From Brachionus manjavacas (Eukaryota; Rotifera; Eurotatoria; Ploima; Brachionidae): 64,000 nt of DNA. The position numbers were made by a program, and so were the translations under genes. The stretch covers positions 2,990,501 through 3,054,500 of the forward strand of contig JAHQIY010000001.1 in the NCBI GenBank assembly GCA_019054805.1, read 5' to 3'. Under the pieces are notes generated by a model. That model worked only from the letters and a program-made list of their open reading frames with translations. It ran no database searches and was not told where the DNA came from. This document shows, piece by piece, positions 52,974 to 63,912 of this stretch (its first letter is position 1; the number at the start of each line of letters is the position of its first letter).

Positions 52974-53945
52974 ATGCTGGTTGAAATATGCAATCCAAAC
53001 TTATTTCACAATAATTTTCATAAACTCAATCTCAGACCAGTTCCATCGTCCAAACAAGGAGAGTATACAATTCATTTTCTGAGCAATAAAAAGCCATATC
53101 GTAAGGATGATACTGACCAGCTTACTTACTTACCGAATAATATTAAATCTCAATTAATGGTACAGAAATTGGCAAAAATAAGTCAAAAAGCGTTCAAATT
53201 CACCACTGGAAAAAATAAGCAAGCTGAAAAAAGGTTAAAATTGGAGCTTAATTTAATAGAAAAAGATTATGCGTTTGAGGATTCGAATTGGCTACGTGAG
53301 TACACTAATGTCAAAAAATCAGTTGAAGAAGTCAAGACATCATCGGCTAGCTTTGATCGAACAAAAAGTAAAAATCTGATAGATGAAGACTATCCGAGAT
53401 CCAGAATGGCCTATTCACATAAGTCATCATTTCATAATGGATCAGGCTGTCTGAGAAAAACACCAAGCTGTAAAATGGAAAAGTGCTCGATGGATTCTTT
53501 GGAAATGAATTTTTTCAAAAATTTGAAATCGTACAAAAGCATGATTGGCTTCAAAAATGATCGATCAGAAGACCAGCTGAAAAATTTTAATTTGAAAAAA
53601 ATTTCAAGTGCTCGATCACTGACAGTGATTGACCAAGAATCGAACTGTCAAATTTGGGATGATGAAATTGAAGAAATTCCAGAAGAAGGCTTGAATTCAA
53701 ATTATTTAAATGAAATCTTGGAAGAGAATAAGTCAGTGAGACGACCATTGAAATCATCGGCTTCGGTAAGGGAAATTTTTAATAAAATAAAAGCGCTAGA
53801 AAACAAATGTAATTATTGCCGCGAACAAAATAACATTAATTTCAAGCTTGATGACAGAAATGTACGATATGGAAAGCCTGCTCCAAGAAACAAAAAATTC
53901 AAGCAGCTTAAGGCTTTATCTCAGTTAGAATCGATAATTAAATAA
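52974..53945 (+). CDS. Unrecognised basic, serine-rich protein
   Basis: A long open frame in GC-richer sequence, so probably a real exon. From the first ATG (52974) it gives 323 residues. It begins MLVEICNPNLFHNNFHKLNL and continues with a Lys-rich part (FTTGKNKQAEKRLKLELNLI), a Ser/Arg-rich centre (SARSLTVIDQESN), an acidic patch (WDDEIEEIPEEGLN) and a CxxC near the end (NKCNYCREQNN). The frame stays open upstream to 52923, where TTTTCAG and ATTTCAG could be 3' splice sites, so an upstream exon is likely and the true start is uncertain. I recognise no family, signal peptide or membrane segment. It ends at a TAA at 53943-53945. Confidence 0.6.
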   Translation: MLVEICNPNLFHNNFHKLNLRPVPSSKQGEYTIHFLSNKKPYRKDDTDQLTYLPNNIKSQLMVQKLAKISQKAFKFTTGKNKQAEKRLKLELNLIEKDYAFEDSNWLREYTNVKKSVEEVKTSSASFDRTKSKNLIDEDYPRSRMAYSHKSSFHNGSGCLRKTPSCKMEKCSMDSLEMNFFKNLKSYKSMIGFKNDRSEDQLKNFNLKKISSARSLTVIDQESNCQIWDDEIEEIPEEGLNSNYLNEILEENKSVRRPLKSSASVREIFNKIKALENKCNYCREQNNINFKLDDRNVRYGKPAPRNKKFKQLKALSQLESIIK

Positions 53946-55780
53946 AGCTGATTAATATTTAGAAAGAAGTTTTTTTTAAGAGATAAAAAATCTCAAAAAC
54001 AATAACATCTTTTGAACAAAGACAAAGAATCACTTATTTATTTAGATGGGATGAGTTTTTATAAAAATAAATTAATCTTTTGTGGGAAAATAATTAATTA
54101 AAACATTTTATTAAAAGTTCTATCCATTCAATAAAATTTGTATTTTTTTATTTAGTTTATTTGTAAATCTGTATCGAGCACTCATACCTCTAGATGAAAA
54201 TAAAGGTAGAAATAAAATTAAAAGCGAAATTCAAAAATAACAAGTAAATTAAAAAAAGGGTTCATGTACTATTAATTAAAATTTAATTGAGATATAAACA
54301 AAAAAATAATAAAATATAAAAAATTTTACCCTATAAAGAACGTCTTTTATTTTTGGCATTTAAAATTTTTTATTTTATTTTTTTTTTTTTAAATAATTTT
54401 AAGATATATTAAATGAATCGATATCATTTGATAAAATTTGAATTTATTTTAAATCTTTTAAATCACTATATTTCTTTATTATTTTGTTTTTATTTTATTA
54501 TAAAATCATTTAAATTCTATAAGCTTAACAAAAAAAATATAATTTAATTCTTTAAATCAACAAATGAACAGAATTATTTTTAAATATTTCAACTCGTTGA
54601 GCCAATTGTTAAAATCACAAACTGACGATTTAACAGAAAGTTTGTGAGGTTTCCGTTTAATATGATTGTTACATTTTTTATTTGAACTTTGATTATTTAA
54701 AACGTTCTGAAAAACTTAATATGCCTTAATAGTGGTTCAAAAAATATCTTTGAATATCATTTTTATTCTAAAAGCAACATAACGAGTCAACGACTCGTTT
54801 TAATGAGAATTTAAAAGATAAATAATTTATTATTCAATTCAAAATTTAATTTTGAGAGAAAATAAAAAATTACCTTATAAAAGTATTGAGAAAAAAATTG
54901 ACCTATTAATGAAGCAATTTCTTAAAGAAAGAATTCTACTTCTTTTCATAAAAATCTGCAAGCATCTTATCACTTTTTTTTGACTTTATTTGCTTGTTAA
55001 ATTCATAATTTTCAATTAAAATATTTAGTAAAAATTTGCAAACTCAATTGAAAATAAAAAGTGCACTCCTTTTATTAAAAGATAGATGATTTTCAGAAAA
55101 TATAGCTTTCTTCATTTATTTAGCTAAATTTACTTGTATTCCATGTTTTAGACTTAATATATAGTATTTTTAAAATAAAAAATGATTAAATTAGCTTACC
55201 TTTTTTTATTTTTAAAGAGTTAAAGAACATTCTGTGATTTTGAAATCAAAAACTCAACACATTTTTTAATAAAGGCTAAGTATTCGAGTAATTCAATTAC
55301 GAACAGTCTTCCAAAATCAAAACCTTAATTTACATTAATTTTTTTAAAAAATTAAACATAAATTTATTCCGAATTGAACTTATTTTAGATTTTTTTATTC
55401 TAAATAATACTTAGTTTTCCCATCTCATTCAAGAGTGAATTCACATCTTTGAGGGAGGAATAGCTTGAATTAGTCTTTTGGTGAAATCTCTTGAATTTAT
55501 TAGTCTATGCACACAATTCATGCTTTCCTGTATAAAAATTAACTTGATGCTTAAAATTTTTAAATTTATCCAAAGATTTTCTGATGTACATCAATTAAGA
55601 CAAATTAATTGATGAAAATTTCAAGTGAAGTAAGTAATTTTTTCAAATTTGTATTTTTGAAATTAAAAAAAAAGTTTATGAGCTCCTTTTTTTTAAATCA
55701 AATAATATCAGAATGGTTTTAATCAAAAGTATAATTATAAGTTCAACTAATTTTTCATAAGTTAGGATCTGCAGTATAGA
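53946..55780. other. AT-rich intergenic DNA
   Basis: Nothing recognised apart from homopolymer tracts. Confidence 0.45.
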
Positions 55781-55799
55781 TATTTCTATTTACACCAAC

Positions 55800-56510
55800 G
55801 CTTGAAAGCGTTTAGCCTTATAAACTAAGGCTTTGGAAGACTTTGCTTTTCACCATTCCAAAAACTTCATTGTCAATGACTGTTTTAAAGCTATTTATTG
55901 TTTGCGCACTAACAGCATTAATTGATAAGCTGTTCCATAATTTTACACAGCGATTTGTTAAGAAATTATATCTTAAAGAATCTCTGCGATTTATTTCTCG
56001 GACTAATCTATTGTCATGTGATCTTCTTAGGTTTTTTACACCACTAGCGAAATTGATACCATTTATTAACGATACTTTTTCAAAACCTTTTAAAATTTTG
56101 TATATTTGAATTAAGTCTCCCCTTAAACGAGGATTTCCAAGTCTCATTAGATTTAAGTATTTCAATCTGTCTTCATAAGACTTGGTTCTGGTATAATCAA
56201 TCAGTTTTGTCGCTTTTCTTTGCACTTCTTCAAGAATTATAATGTCTTTTTTTAAATACGGAGTCCAGGTTCCTACTGCATGCTCCAGATGCGGTCTCAC
56301 AAGTGATGTATAGAGAAGTCTTAATGATTCTCAGCTAAGGTTTTTAAATGAATTTCTTATTTGACCCAGTATTCAATTAGCTTTAATAGCTGCTACAGTA
56401 CATTGTTTATTCCATTTCAGATCATTTTTAATAAGAACACCCAAATCCTTTTCTTCTGTTATCTCTTCTAGGAAATGAGATATATTTTGGTTTGATAATA
56501 AGTATTTGAC
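55800..56510 (-). pseudogene. CR1-like LINE RT C-terminal fragment
   Basis: The frame 56300-55818 (160 residues) contains RPHLEHAVGTWTPYLKKDII and LEEVQRKATKLIDYTRTKSY, then LRGDLIQIYKILKGFE and RRDSLRYNFLTNRCVKLWNS, the standard C-terminal third of CR1-type ORF2. Upstream on the same strand (56480-56310) the preceding part reads EKDLGVLIKNDLKWNKQCTV with stops. It is 5'-truncated. The C-terminus continues to VFQSLSL, close to the natural end. Confidence 0.85.
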
Positions 56511-57240
56511 TTTTTAAATGCAATTGATAAAATTTAATTATAAATGTTTTGATAACCTAATTATCTAAGATTTTTCTCTTTATTTTTTATTTTAATACTA
56601 AAATCCAAGCAATAGTCTTGAAAATTGTGAATTTTAAGATATTAAAATTTTATTTATGCATGATACTGGTTTAAGATAATATAGATGTTTTATGGAACTA
56701 TAAAACGTATTTTGCACTACCATATTGATCTGAATTAACTTTCATTCTGTCTAAATTATTTTTTAAATTAAAAATAAAACACTTAAGACTACAGGACATG
56801 TAGTTAGACACAAGATATACCTTGAAAAAAATAAAGTTCTCCAGTTTACGAGTTTAATCTTTTTTAGACTTTTTCTACAAAATCAGCTTAAATGATGCTA
56901 ATATTATTAAAACAACTCTGAATCTTAGTAATTATTTACTGAAATAACTGAATCAAATTATTAAAAATTAAATATTTTATTAATAAGGATAATTTTTTCA
57001 TAATAATAATTTTTTTGTATAAAGAATTCGAATTAATTGATAAACAAAAAAAGTTAAAATTGGAGGAAATTCATAAAAAACTGATTTCAAATAAAATAAT
57101 CAACAGTCTATTTAAAAAAATTTTATAAAAATTCCTATTAAAAATTATCCTGTTTACTCAATTCATTTGAAAGATGTAACAAAGTAATAGAATCCCAAAA
57201 AAAATTTTACTAAAAAATATAATTTAAAAATAAAAAGTAT
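56511..57240. other. AT-rich spacer
   Basis: No feature recognised. Confidence 0.4.
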
Positions 57241-57244
57241 TTAG

Positions 57245-58155
57245 TTATTTTGTTTTTTTCTCAAAATAATTCAATTCTTTCATGTCCTCTTCCAGGCTGC
57301 TGGATAATTCACCTACTAAAACATCCAACGCCTTAAAATAAAAATTAATTTAAAATGAAAAAAAAAAAAATCCAAAATTACCACATTCATAAACGAATTA
57401 AGATGAAATTTTTTCAATGGATAGTTTTTGGTTGTTTTTTCCTTTATTTTGCCCACATCCGTAAGTGTATTCAGGAGAACATCTAGTGCCATTGCGTCCA
57501 TTAACCGGGAAACATCGTCATTTTCTGCTACAACTTTTCCATGCTGCGCTACAGTATCTAACATTCGATCAAGCATCAAATTATTGACCAATTTTTCTTT
57601 GGCAACTTTTTTGATAGCATTTGATTCAATGGTTTTTATTTTTTTATTCCTTTCATTCATAACTTCTTGGGCAATATCTGTGAGCATAATTTTAAAAACT
57701 GGTTCAAAAATAGAATTGTAAACAGGTCTCTCCAGACTGTGGCTATAGTTTTTTTCTTCATTCAAAGTCTTTTGTGCCATATTGCGCACAAGATTGCTAA
57801 TCTCAACTTGGTATATATCCTCAGCAACATCGATTGCATGCTTGTTTGTTCTTGGGATCGAATTATAGTAATCCACTTTAGGTACTTGATTATAAGCATC
57901 AATTTTTACACTTTCTATATATTCTTCTGCAATAGGATCAAATTGAACTCGTGATTTCCTAAAAGCCTGTGATTTTGGATAGCTGGATTTAAAATCCAAG
58001 TCTTCAAGGAATTTTGTGCTAAATAGATCTGTGCCATCGTAGCTTGTGATAGATGTTTTCTTAAGTACATCTTGTGCGTTTTTAACATATTCATCCGATT
58101 TCAGCTTATAGTTTTCTATTTCATGATTTCGTAAGGGCTTAAAATTAGAACTCAT
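57245..58155 (-). CDS. Unrecognised two-exon gene, soluble alpha-helical protein
   Basis: Predicted 286-residue protein. Exon 1 is 58155-57382, then a 50-nt gt..ag intron, then exon 2 57331-57245. The join is in phase, Met-Asn-Val then ALDVLVGELSSSLEEDM. The N-terminus (MSSNFKPLRNHEIENYKLKS) is polar, the middle is rich in Lys/Asp/Tyr, and from about residue 130 the protein looks helical (VRNMAQKTLNEEK, MLTDIAQEVMNERNKKIK, NLMLDRMLDTVAQHGKVV, LMDAMALDVLLNTLTDVGKI). ALDVL occurs twice (MALDVLLNTL and VALDVLVGEL), about 45 residues apart, possibly an internal repeat. No signal peptide or membrane span is seen. I do not recognise the family; an axonemal or cytoskeletal role would be a guess. I chose the ATG at 58155; an in-frame ATG ten codons upstream has a Phe/Tyr-rich lead. 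Confidence 0.75.
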
Positions 58156-58349
58156 TATAAAGTAATTAAAAAACAATGCTCTCATTTAAACAGGATCATG
58201 AAACTCAATAAAAAGTAATTAATTGTTTTCGATTTTAAGACAAATTTAAACCTTCGATCAATGAATAAATAATCATTGAATCGAAAAAGTTTTGTAAAAT
58301 ATTTAAAAAAATTTTTTTTATTCGTTTTAGAATTAAATCGAAATTCTTT

Positions 58350-59315
58350 TCTCTTCTTTTTGCAGATGATTTGGCTACTTTTTTATTTTTAAAAAGACAG
58401 GAAACCTTGAAAAAATGATTAATAAATACCTAAAAGAAGTTGAAAGATGGCTTTTCAAATGGAAAATGAAAATATCTATTGAAAAGTCATCTTACATGAT
58501 CTTTGAGAAAAAAACTTAAGTTAAAATCAATCTTGACCTTAACATTAATGATTGGAATTTAAATAACGAGGAAAAGTGAAATATTTAGGCATAACGTTTG
58601 ACTCAAAACTTTCATTTGGTCCAAGGGTGGATGAATTGAAAGACTGCTGTAATTCAAGACTTAATATGTTCAAGACTTAATATAATAAAATATCTTTCAA
58701 AAAGAAAATGGGGTCTAAAACCAAAAACTTTAGGTAATCTTTACAAATTCTTAATAGGATCAATCTTGGATTATTCTTTTCTTTGTTAAAATTCATTCTC
58801 AGAAACTAACATTAAAAAATACAATTTATTCAAAATTCAGCAGTTCGATCTATTTTGAAGCTGAAATATGATAGCCCCTCCAAGCATATGATACCCTCTA
58901 TTGTGCACCAAGATGCCTTCAATAACTTAAACTACTAACAGTTTTAAATCGACTTTTTGATCTGATAGAGATATGTCAGGGCAAGATTGAGTCATTCTGT
59001 TCCACCAGTCTAACGACCAGCGGAAGAATATAGATAAGATTTCGAATCAAGATATATCGGAAATCCAACTCTATTGTGTAATTGCTACCTAGTACTAATA
59101 GAAATATCAAATTTCCAGAATTATCAAAATAACCTCTAGTTATCTAAATATATCGTTTTTAATTTTCTTTTGAATTTTTTTTCCTTTTTTTTTTATCATT
59201 TTTATTTATTTTCCATTTTATTTCATATTTTTGACTTTATTTTAATTTACTTTATTTTTTTTTTAATATACTCTGAAGGAGCATTAGCTCGGTAAGATAA
59301 ACAAATGAATAAGTT
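58350..59315 (+). pseudogene. LINE RT C-terminal half with intact 3' tail
   Basis: Plus strand. FADDLATFLFLK near 58365 carries the ADD box. Then come MINKYLKEVERWLFKWKMKI and SIEKSSYMIFEKK, and after a gap VKYLGITFDSKLSFGPRVDE (58575-58635). Further on, GSILDYSF near 58760 corresponds to the 'G.i.sil.YG' region. The tail ends with ACTCTGAAGGAGCATTAGCT then CGGTAAGATAAACAAATGAA (59268-59310), matching the LINE termini at 13.9 and 39.65 kb. There are many stops. Confidence 0.75.
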
Positions 59316-60250
59316 AACAAGTGTAAAAATGATTTTTCACATTGATTCTAGGCAAATTTGCATACAAATTTTCGTCAATTACCATAAATTTGGGCACAGT
59401 TGCTCAAAATCAATTTATAAAATTTTTTACTTAATCCAGTAATTATTTCAAATCTTATCGATATTGGGAATCAAGAATTTTCTCAAAGACAATTTAATTT
59501 GTTAAATCATTTAAAAAAATATTTAGTTAACACTTAAAACCCGGAGACCATTTTTCTTACTTCTTTTGCTTATTGATCAATAAATTTAATTATTTTTGAC
59601 CCTTTTTTTCAATAAAAATAAAATCAAAAAAATTATAATTAAATAATTTAATGATTTCAAAATATTTTTATTTTCATGTAAAAATGAATACATTAAACCA
59701 TTAACTTTTTTAAGCATATGATGAATAAACATGGTAATTTATGTTACCTAAAAAGCATATATTATTAAAGGGTTTTTTGGACTCCTTTGAAACTATACGT
59801 ACAAAAAAAAATTCGGTTTATCGGTTTTAAAAGAATTAATTAAAAGAATAATTATAATTTAATTTAATTAATTTTATCTAATTATTAACTATTAATCGGA
59901 TTATCTCTTTTTATGGTCTTTTTTAAATACTTTTATTTTAGTTGAATACTTTCAGATTTCAAATTTGATTTTAATATCATTTAAAGCATATAAATCGGAA
60001 CTGGAAATTCTGATAAAGATCATTACAAAACAAAAATTTAAAAGCTTGATTTAGAATTGACTAAAATTGGTTCTGTAAATTGTATTTAGTAATAAATTCA
60101 ATTTAAATTATCATAATACTTTTTTATTTTTATTCTGATTTTTTGTAACAAAATTCAAAATAAGAAATTTTGTCACTTACTCAAAAAGAGCTCAAAGATA
60201 CCAATTTTCCTCAAACATTGATAATCTCTAAAGGAAATTTATATTTGGAA
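59316..60250. other. AT-rich spacer
   Basis: No feature recognised. Confidence 0.4.
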
Positions 60251-60281
60251 TTACTGCTAATTTAAATTTTAATAAAAATGT

Positions 60282-60595
60282 AGGTTTTGCTTTATCAGGT
60301 GGAATGTGGTTTCCTGACAGCCATAAAGCAGATTTTCACAAACAAGCATTAAAAAAATTTTTTTTATGTAGAGTTTTTCATTCTTTATTAGAAGAAACAA
60401 AATGTAGGGTATGAAGATGAGAACCATATCGAAAAAGAGCAAAACGAACCTGATGAATTTGAATTGTAACATTTAGAGTAGAGGAAAAGAGAATGTCTGT
60501 TGAGAATGAAAATGAACGAAAAAGGAATATCCGCTTTGGATCTTTATAGTACAAGCAAATTTTTTGAAATGACTCATACTAAAAAAAAGGTAAAA
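60282..60595 (+). other. Coding-like stretches, possible exons or remnant
   Basis: After AAAATGTAG at 60282 the frame reads GFALSGGMWFPDSHKADFHK and QALKKF. After a second AAATGTAG at about 60407 another reads GYEDENHIEKEQNEPDEFEL and stops. A third block, about 60480-60590, reads RKRECLLRMKMNEKGISALD and LYSTSKFFEM, ending at KKK|GTAAAATG, which could be a donor. The frames do not join without stops, so this may be a decayed gene or a gene whose splicing I cannot reconstruct. Confidence 0.25.
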
Positions 60596-60921
60596 TGTGC
60601 AAACTTCTTGATTTAATCAAGTTTTAAATGCGAATTCAATGCTTCATTCTCTGAAGAATAAAATTCAATAAAATTAAAAAAAATTAAAAAAAATAAATTT
60701 TTAGGAATTTTTACATGTTTCAAATGCCCTTATCTTCAGATTTTAAAATGTATTATGTTCAACAAAAATTTAATTTTCATCTTTATTGGCAAGATGAAAA
60801 TGCAATAATCTTGTATCAGCTCCTCATTTAGGTCTAAAATTTTTTCTTTAAATAATTAAATTTTGCTGCCAAAAATTTACTTTTATTTTTTTTAATTTAT
60901 CACAATTTTAATGAAAAAGGT

Positions 60922-61060
60922 GTGATATAGCGACATCTTTGTCGATATCACTGGAAAGTTGATTAACTTAACCATGAGCGTTTAAGTTAACAAGGAGCAT
61001 AAATAGCTGCTCCAATACATCTTACGAGAAGATCGGCTAGACGGGCCCAAGAGTACTAAG
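60922..61060. ncRNA. Three consecutive perfect hairpins, possible structured RNA
   Basis: Hairpin 1: GTGATAT-AG-CGAC, loop ATCTTT, GTCG-ATATCAC (60922-60951; 11 pairs with a 2-nt bulge). Hairpin 2: TTAACTTAA, 10-nt loop, TTAAGTTAA (60963-60990; 9 pairs). Hairpin 3: GGAGCA, 8-nt loop, TGCTCC (60994-61013). A GC-richer tail with GGGCCC follows to about 61060. No tRNA A/B boxes or snRNA signatures are recognised, and the strand is not known. It may be a small RNA, or the structured part of a mobile element. Confidence 0.3.
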
Positions 61061-61089
61061 GTAAACATTACATCTGGCAAACATTACAT

Positions 61090-62200
61090 TTTAGTAATCA
61101 AAGTTTTTATTAAATTATTTTCTTTATTTAATTTGTAAAAAACTTTAAAACAAAATGAGAGAATGTAAATTTTTTTGTTAATTTTTACATTTTCATTTAT
61201 GTATTTCTAATATTTTTTATGCAATATTTAAAAAAAATAAAAAAACAAGCTTAAGAAAACCAGAATACTTTTTTTTTTGGAATATTGCACAAAAAAGGTG
61301 GTCTCTAAAAGATGAAATCCAAATATGGATTCAAAATAATATTAAAAATATTCTTCGGTTTTGCATTTAAAAAAATATCTTGGAAAATATCCATTTAAAA
61401 AAGATAGCAATCCAATCTTATCATCTGAGGCATATAATTTTCAAAAATACAAATTTTGTGTGATTGTTTAAGGAATTATAAGCTTATAATGGGTTCAAGA
61501 TAGATCAGCTTCAAAAATTTTAATTTAAAAAGATTTATTATGTTTGTTTCGAATTTTTAGTAATTTTTGTGTTATGAATTCTGTATATTAGAGTCAAATT
61601 CGGTTCCGGAATCTTATAGAGAAAACTGGCAAAAAACATTGGAAAATAAAAAAAAAATTATATGCAAAGTAATTTACATTTTGCAGATAAAATAAATTTT
61701 TAAATTTTTTCTTTTGAATTATAAAAACTTATAAGAAAAATAGTTCTGGAGTTTCGAATTATTTTTGTTAATAAATAAAAAAGCCTATTTTTAGTAATCT
61801 GCTGATTTTTTTGAAATATTAGGAGAGCTCCTAGCCTTGGTCTAGGTAGTAATTGAATTTTAGCTTTATTTTCTATTAAATAAATAATTAATTAAATTTT
61901 CATTAAAAAAATAAATTCTGATTTTTGAACCGAGTTTTTTTGTGACGCAGTTAAATTTATAATTAATTCAAAAAAACTGTTAATAAAGTTAAAAAAAATA
62001 ACATTGACTGAACAACAATAATTTACACTCGAAATAACTATATTTTTAACTTAAAAAATAAATTTAAATAATTTATCTATTTAATAATTTCCATGGTAGC
62101 TACAATCAATTTTATCTTTTTAAATTATCAATCAAACTCTTCTAATTACTAAATACCGTTTTAGAGTTAATAAAAATAACTTAAAAGGCTTTTTTATAGC
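61090..62200. other. AT-rich spacer
   Basis: Nothing recognised. Confidence 0.4.
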
Positions 62201-62208
62201 AAAGTGTG

Positions 62209-63020
62209 TCACTTAACTTCTATGGGATTGACTTTTAGCAAAGCAAAATTAAAGCAGAAATTATTTAATTTCTAAAAAGAAAATAACTTTGAAATAAAAA
62301 AATAAATACCGAATCATAATCAGGTTTATTGTAAGGAATAGTTGAGATGTAATCTAAACGAGGATTGTTGGTGTTCCAATTTGTTGCTCCATATGTTCTT
62401 GGAAAATTTGGAACCACAACATAAGGCTTCAAAAAACAATTGAATCTAAGAAATACTTAGACAATTAATTACTTTTTGATTTTTAACAATTGAACTATAA
62501 GTGGGCAAATAAGGCGAAAGTCGGTCGATGTTATTCGGATCACTTGTATACGTGTTATTTCGAATGCCCCAAGATTCAAGATTTGGCGCAGCCATTTCTC
62601 TATGCGAGAAATAAGGCGTAGTAATGTTTGGCAATGGCTTGATACCATATGGATCAGCTGATGTATTGTTTCTAAATTGTGTTGGCGATGCCAATGGGGT
62701 TGAGTTATTGATGTTTTTTTTTGGAATGACAATTGTTTTTTGCTTATTAATTTTATCTGAACGATCTGTGCTTAGTCCATTCGATTGCTTTGATTTGTTC
62801 TGAACTATCCGGTTGGAATGAATGTTGGCATAGGTAGTTTTTGGGTTTAATTTTCTGTATCGTGAATTACGGTTATATTCCAATCTTTTAAAAATTAAAA
62901 TTGAAAAAAATAAATAATTAATATTTAAATAGAAAATTGGAGATAAATTGGCTATTAGTAAAAATTACCATACTGTCTTTGCTTAATGCTCCAGTTTTCT
63001 TCATCCGAATTGGACACCAT
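62209..63020 (-). CDS. Unrecognised four-exon gene, Asn/Pro/Tyr-rich protein
   Basis: A minus-strand model in which all junctions keep phase: exons 63020-62974, 62884-62473, 62426-62310 and 62271-62209, giving 212 residues. Introns are 89, 46 and 38 nt. The protein starts MVSNSDEENWSIKQR. It is basic at first (YNRNSRYRKLNPKT), then rich in Asn, Ser, Thr, Pro (NNSTPLASPTQFRNNTSADP) and then has short tyrosine/proline motifs (PYFSHREMAAPNLESWGIRN, LSPYLPTYSSIV, PYVVVPNFPRTYGATNWN, YISTIPYNKPDYDS). Repeated 'P-x-Y' and 'NW/SW' motifs are reminiscent of microtubule-inner or flagellar-associated proteins, but I recognise no family. The last intron is short, so the final exon is uncertain: reading through instead would end about 15 codons after DYDS. 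The gene is divergently paired with the one at 63307. Confidence 0.6.
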
Positions 63021-63306
63021 GTCTTATTTATTAACGCAAATTCTTTTAAGTCAATCCTAGGCAAAAAAAAACAATAAATGGCACAAAATTGCTCAATTCA
63101 AAGATTGATTTTAGAAATTTTACTTTTCTCTTAGTAGGTAAAGTTGTCAATAGAAACCATTTATTTTTTTTCTCTTATTTTTCGATTTGGAAAAAAATCT
63201 AAGTCTAATGGAAGCACGTAGTTTTAGTATTTTTTCTTGCTTTTTTATGTTATTAATTCAAATATTTAAAAGCTTTCAAAACTAAAACAATTGTCGGCAA
63301 CAAACA
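63021..63306. promoter_or_regulatory. Intergenic region between divergent genes
   Basis: Only 286 bp separate the two inferred start codons, so the two genes probably share a bidirectional promoter region. No TATA box or other motif is distinctive in this AT-rich sequence. Confidence 0.35.
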
Positions 63307-63640
63307 ATGGCTTACATAAACCGTGAGCTGAGCTTTTCAAGATTGACTAACAAAATTAAATACGTAAATGTTTAAATTAATTTATTTAATTCAATAAAAT
63401 ATATATTTTTTATCAGGATGTAGATGAGTACTTGTACTACAAAAACAATCCTTATTTTGCCGAAAATTATGTGAACTATTTTATTGAAAAATTGCTCGAA
63501 AGCCAGGTAATACCAGACCTTCTGATAGAAGTATTTAGTGAATTGGAAATCGAGAGAGAAGAGGAAAATTTTCGGCTTGTATCCGAAAATTACATAAAAC
63601 AAAAATATATGTATCCAAGGTTAACTTATCAAGTTGAAGA
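63307..63640 (+). CDS. 5' part of an unrecognised gene running to the window edge
   Basis: Exon 1 is 63307-63363 (MAYINRELSFSRLTNKIKY), then a 53-nt gt..ag intron, then exon 2 from 63417 (DVDEYLYYKNNPYFAENYVN, YFIEKLLESQVIPDLLIEVF, SELEIEREEENFRLVSENYI). Exon 2 ends near 63640, either at AG|GTTAAC or at ACAA|GTATTT. A later exon is likely at 63867-63912, after ATCTTTAG: GHGKNEEKIVEKNYKP followed by GTATTT. The phase between exon 2 and that exon is unresolved, so at least one exon may be missing. The acidic, helical repeat-like sequence suggests a soluble protein. I do not recognise the family. The gene continues past the end of the window. Confidence 0.65.
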
Positions 63641-63867
63641 CAAGTATTTAATTTTTAGCATTTTTTTCAAAAATTTGAATTGCTTTTTTAAAGTCAAGAT
63701 AATAATTTTCGTAATCTTTACTTGGCACCGGCTAAAAGCCTAAAAAACAATAAAAAAATAGTCAATAAAAGTAATTTTATTTACTCATGTTTGGTTTTAA
63801 TTAAGATATTTTTCAAAAATTTTTAAAGAATTTTTTTTCTATTTGTTTTGATAATTCATCTTTAGGT

Positions 63868-63912
63868 CATGGAAAAAATGAAGAGAAAATTGTAGAGAAA
63901 AATTATAAGCCG
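63868..63912 (+). CDS. Likely further exon of the gene starting at 63307
   Basis: Between ATCTTTAG (acceptor) and GTATTTATT (donor) the frame reads GHGKNEEKIVEKNYKP without a stop, if the first base completes a Gly codon. The size is typical of a small internal exon, and another acceptor (GATTGATTAG) lies at about 63969. Confidence 0.35.

Noticed and set aside
60922-61060. Hammerhead or twister ribozyme in the hairpin run.
   Set aside because: The conserved CUGANGA...GAAA core of hammerheads is absent, and only a short CCCAAG word resembles twister.
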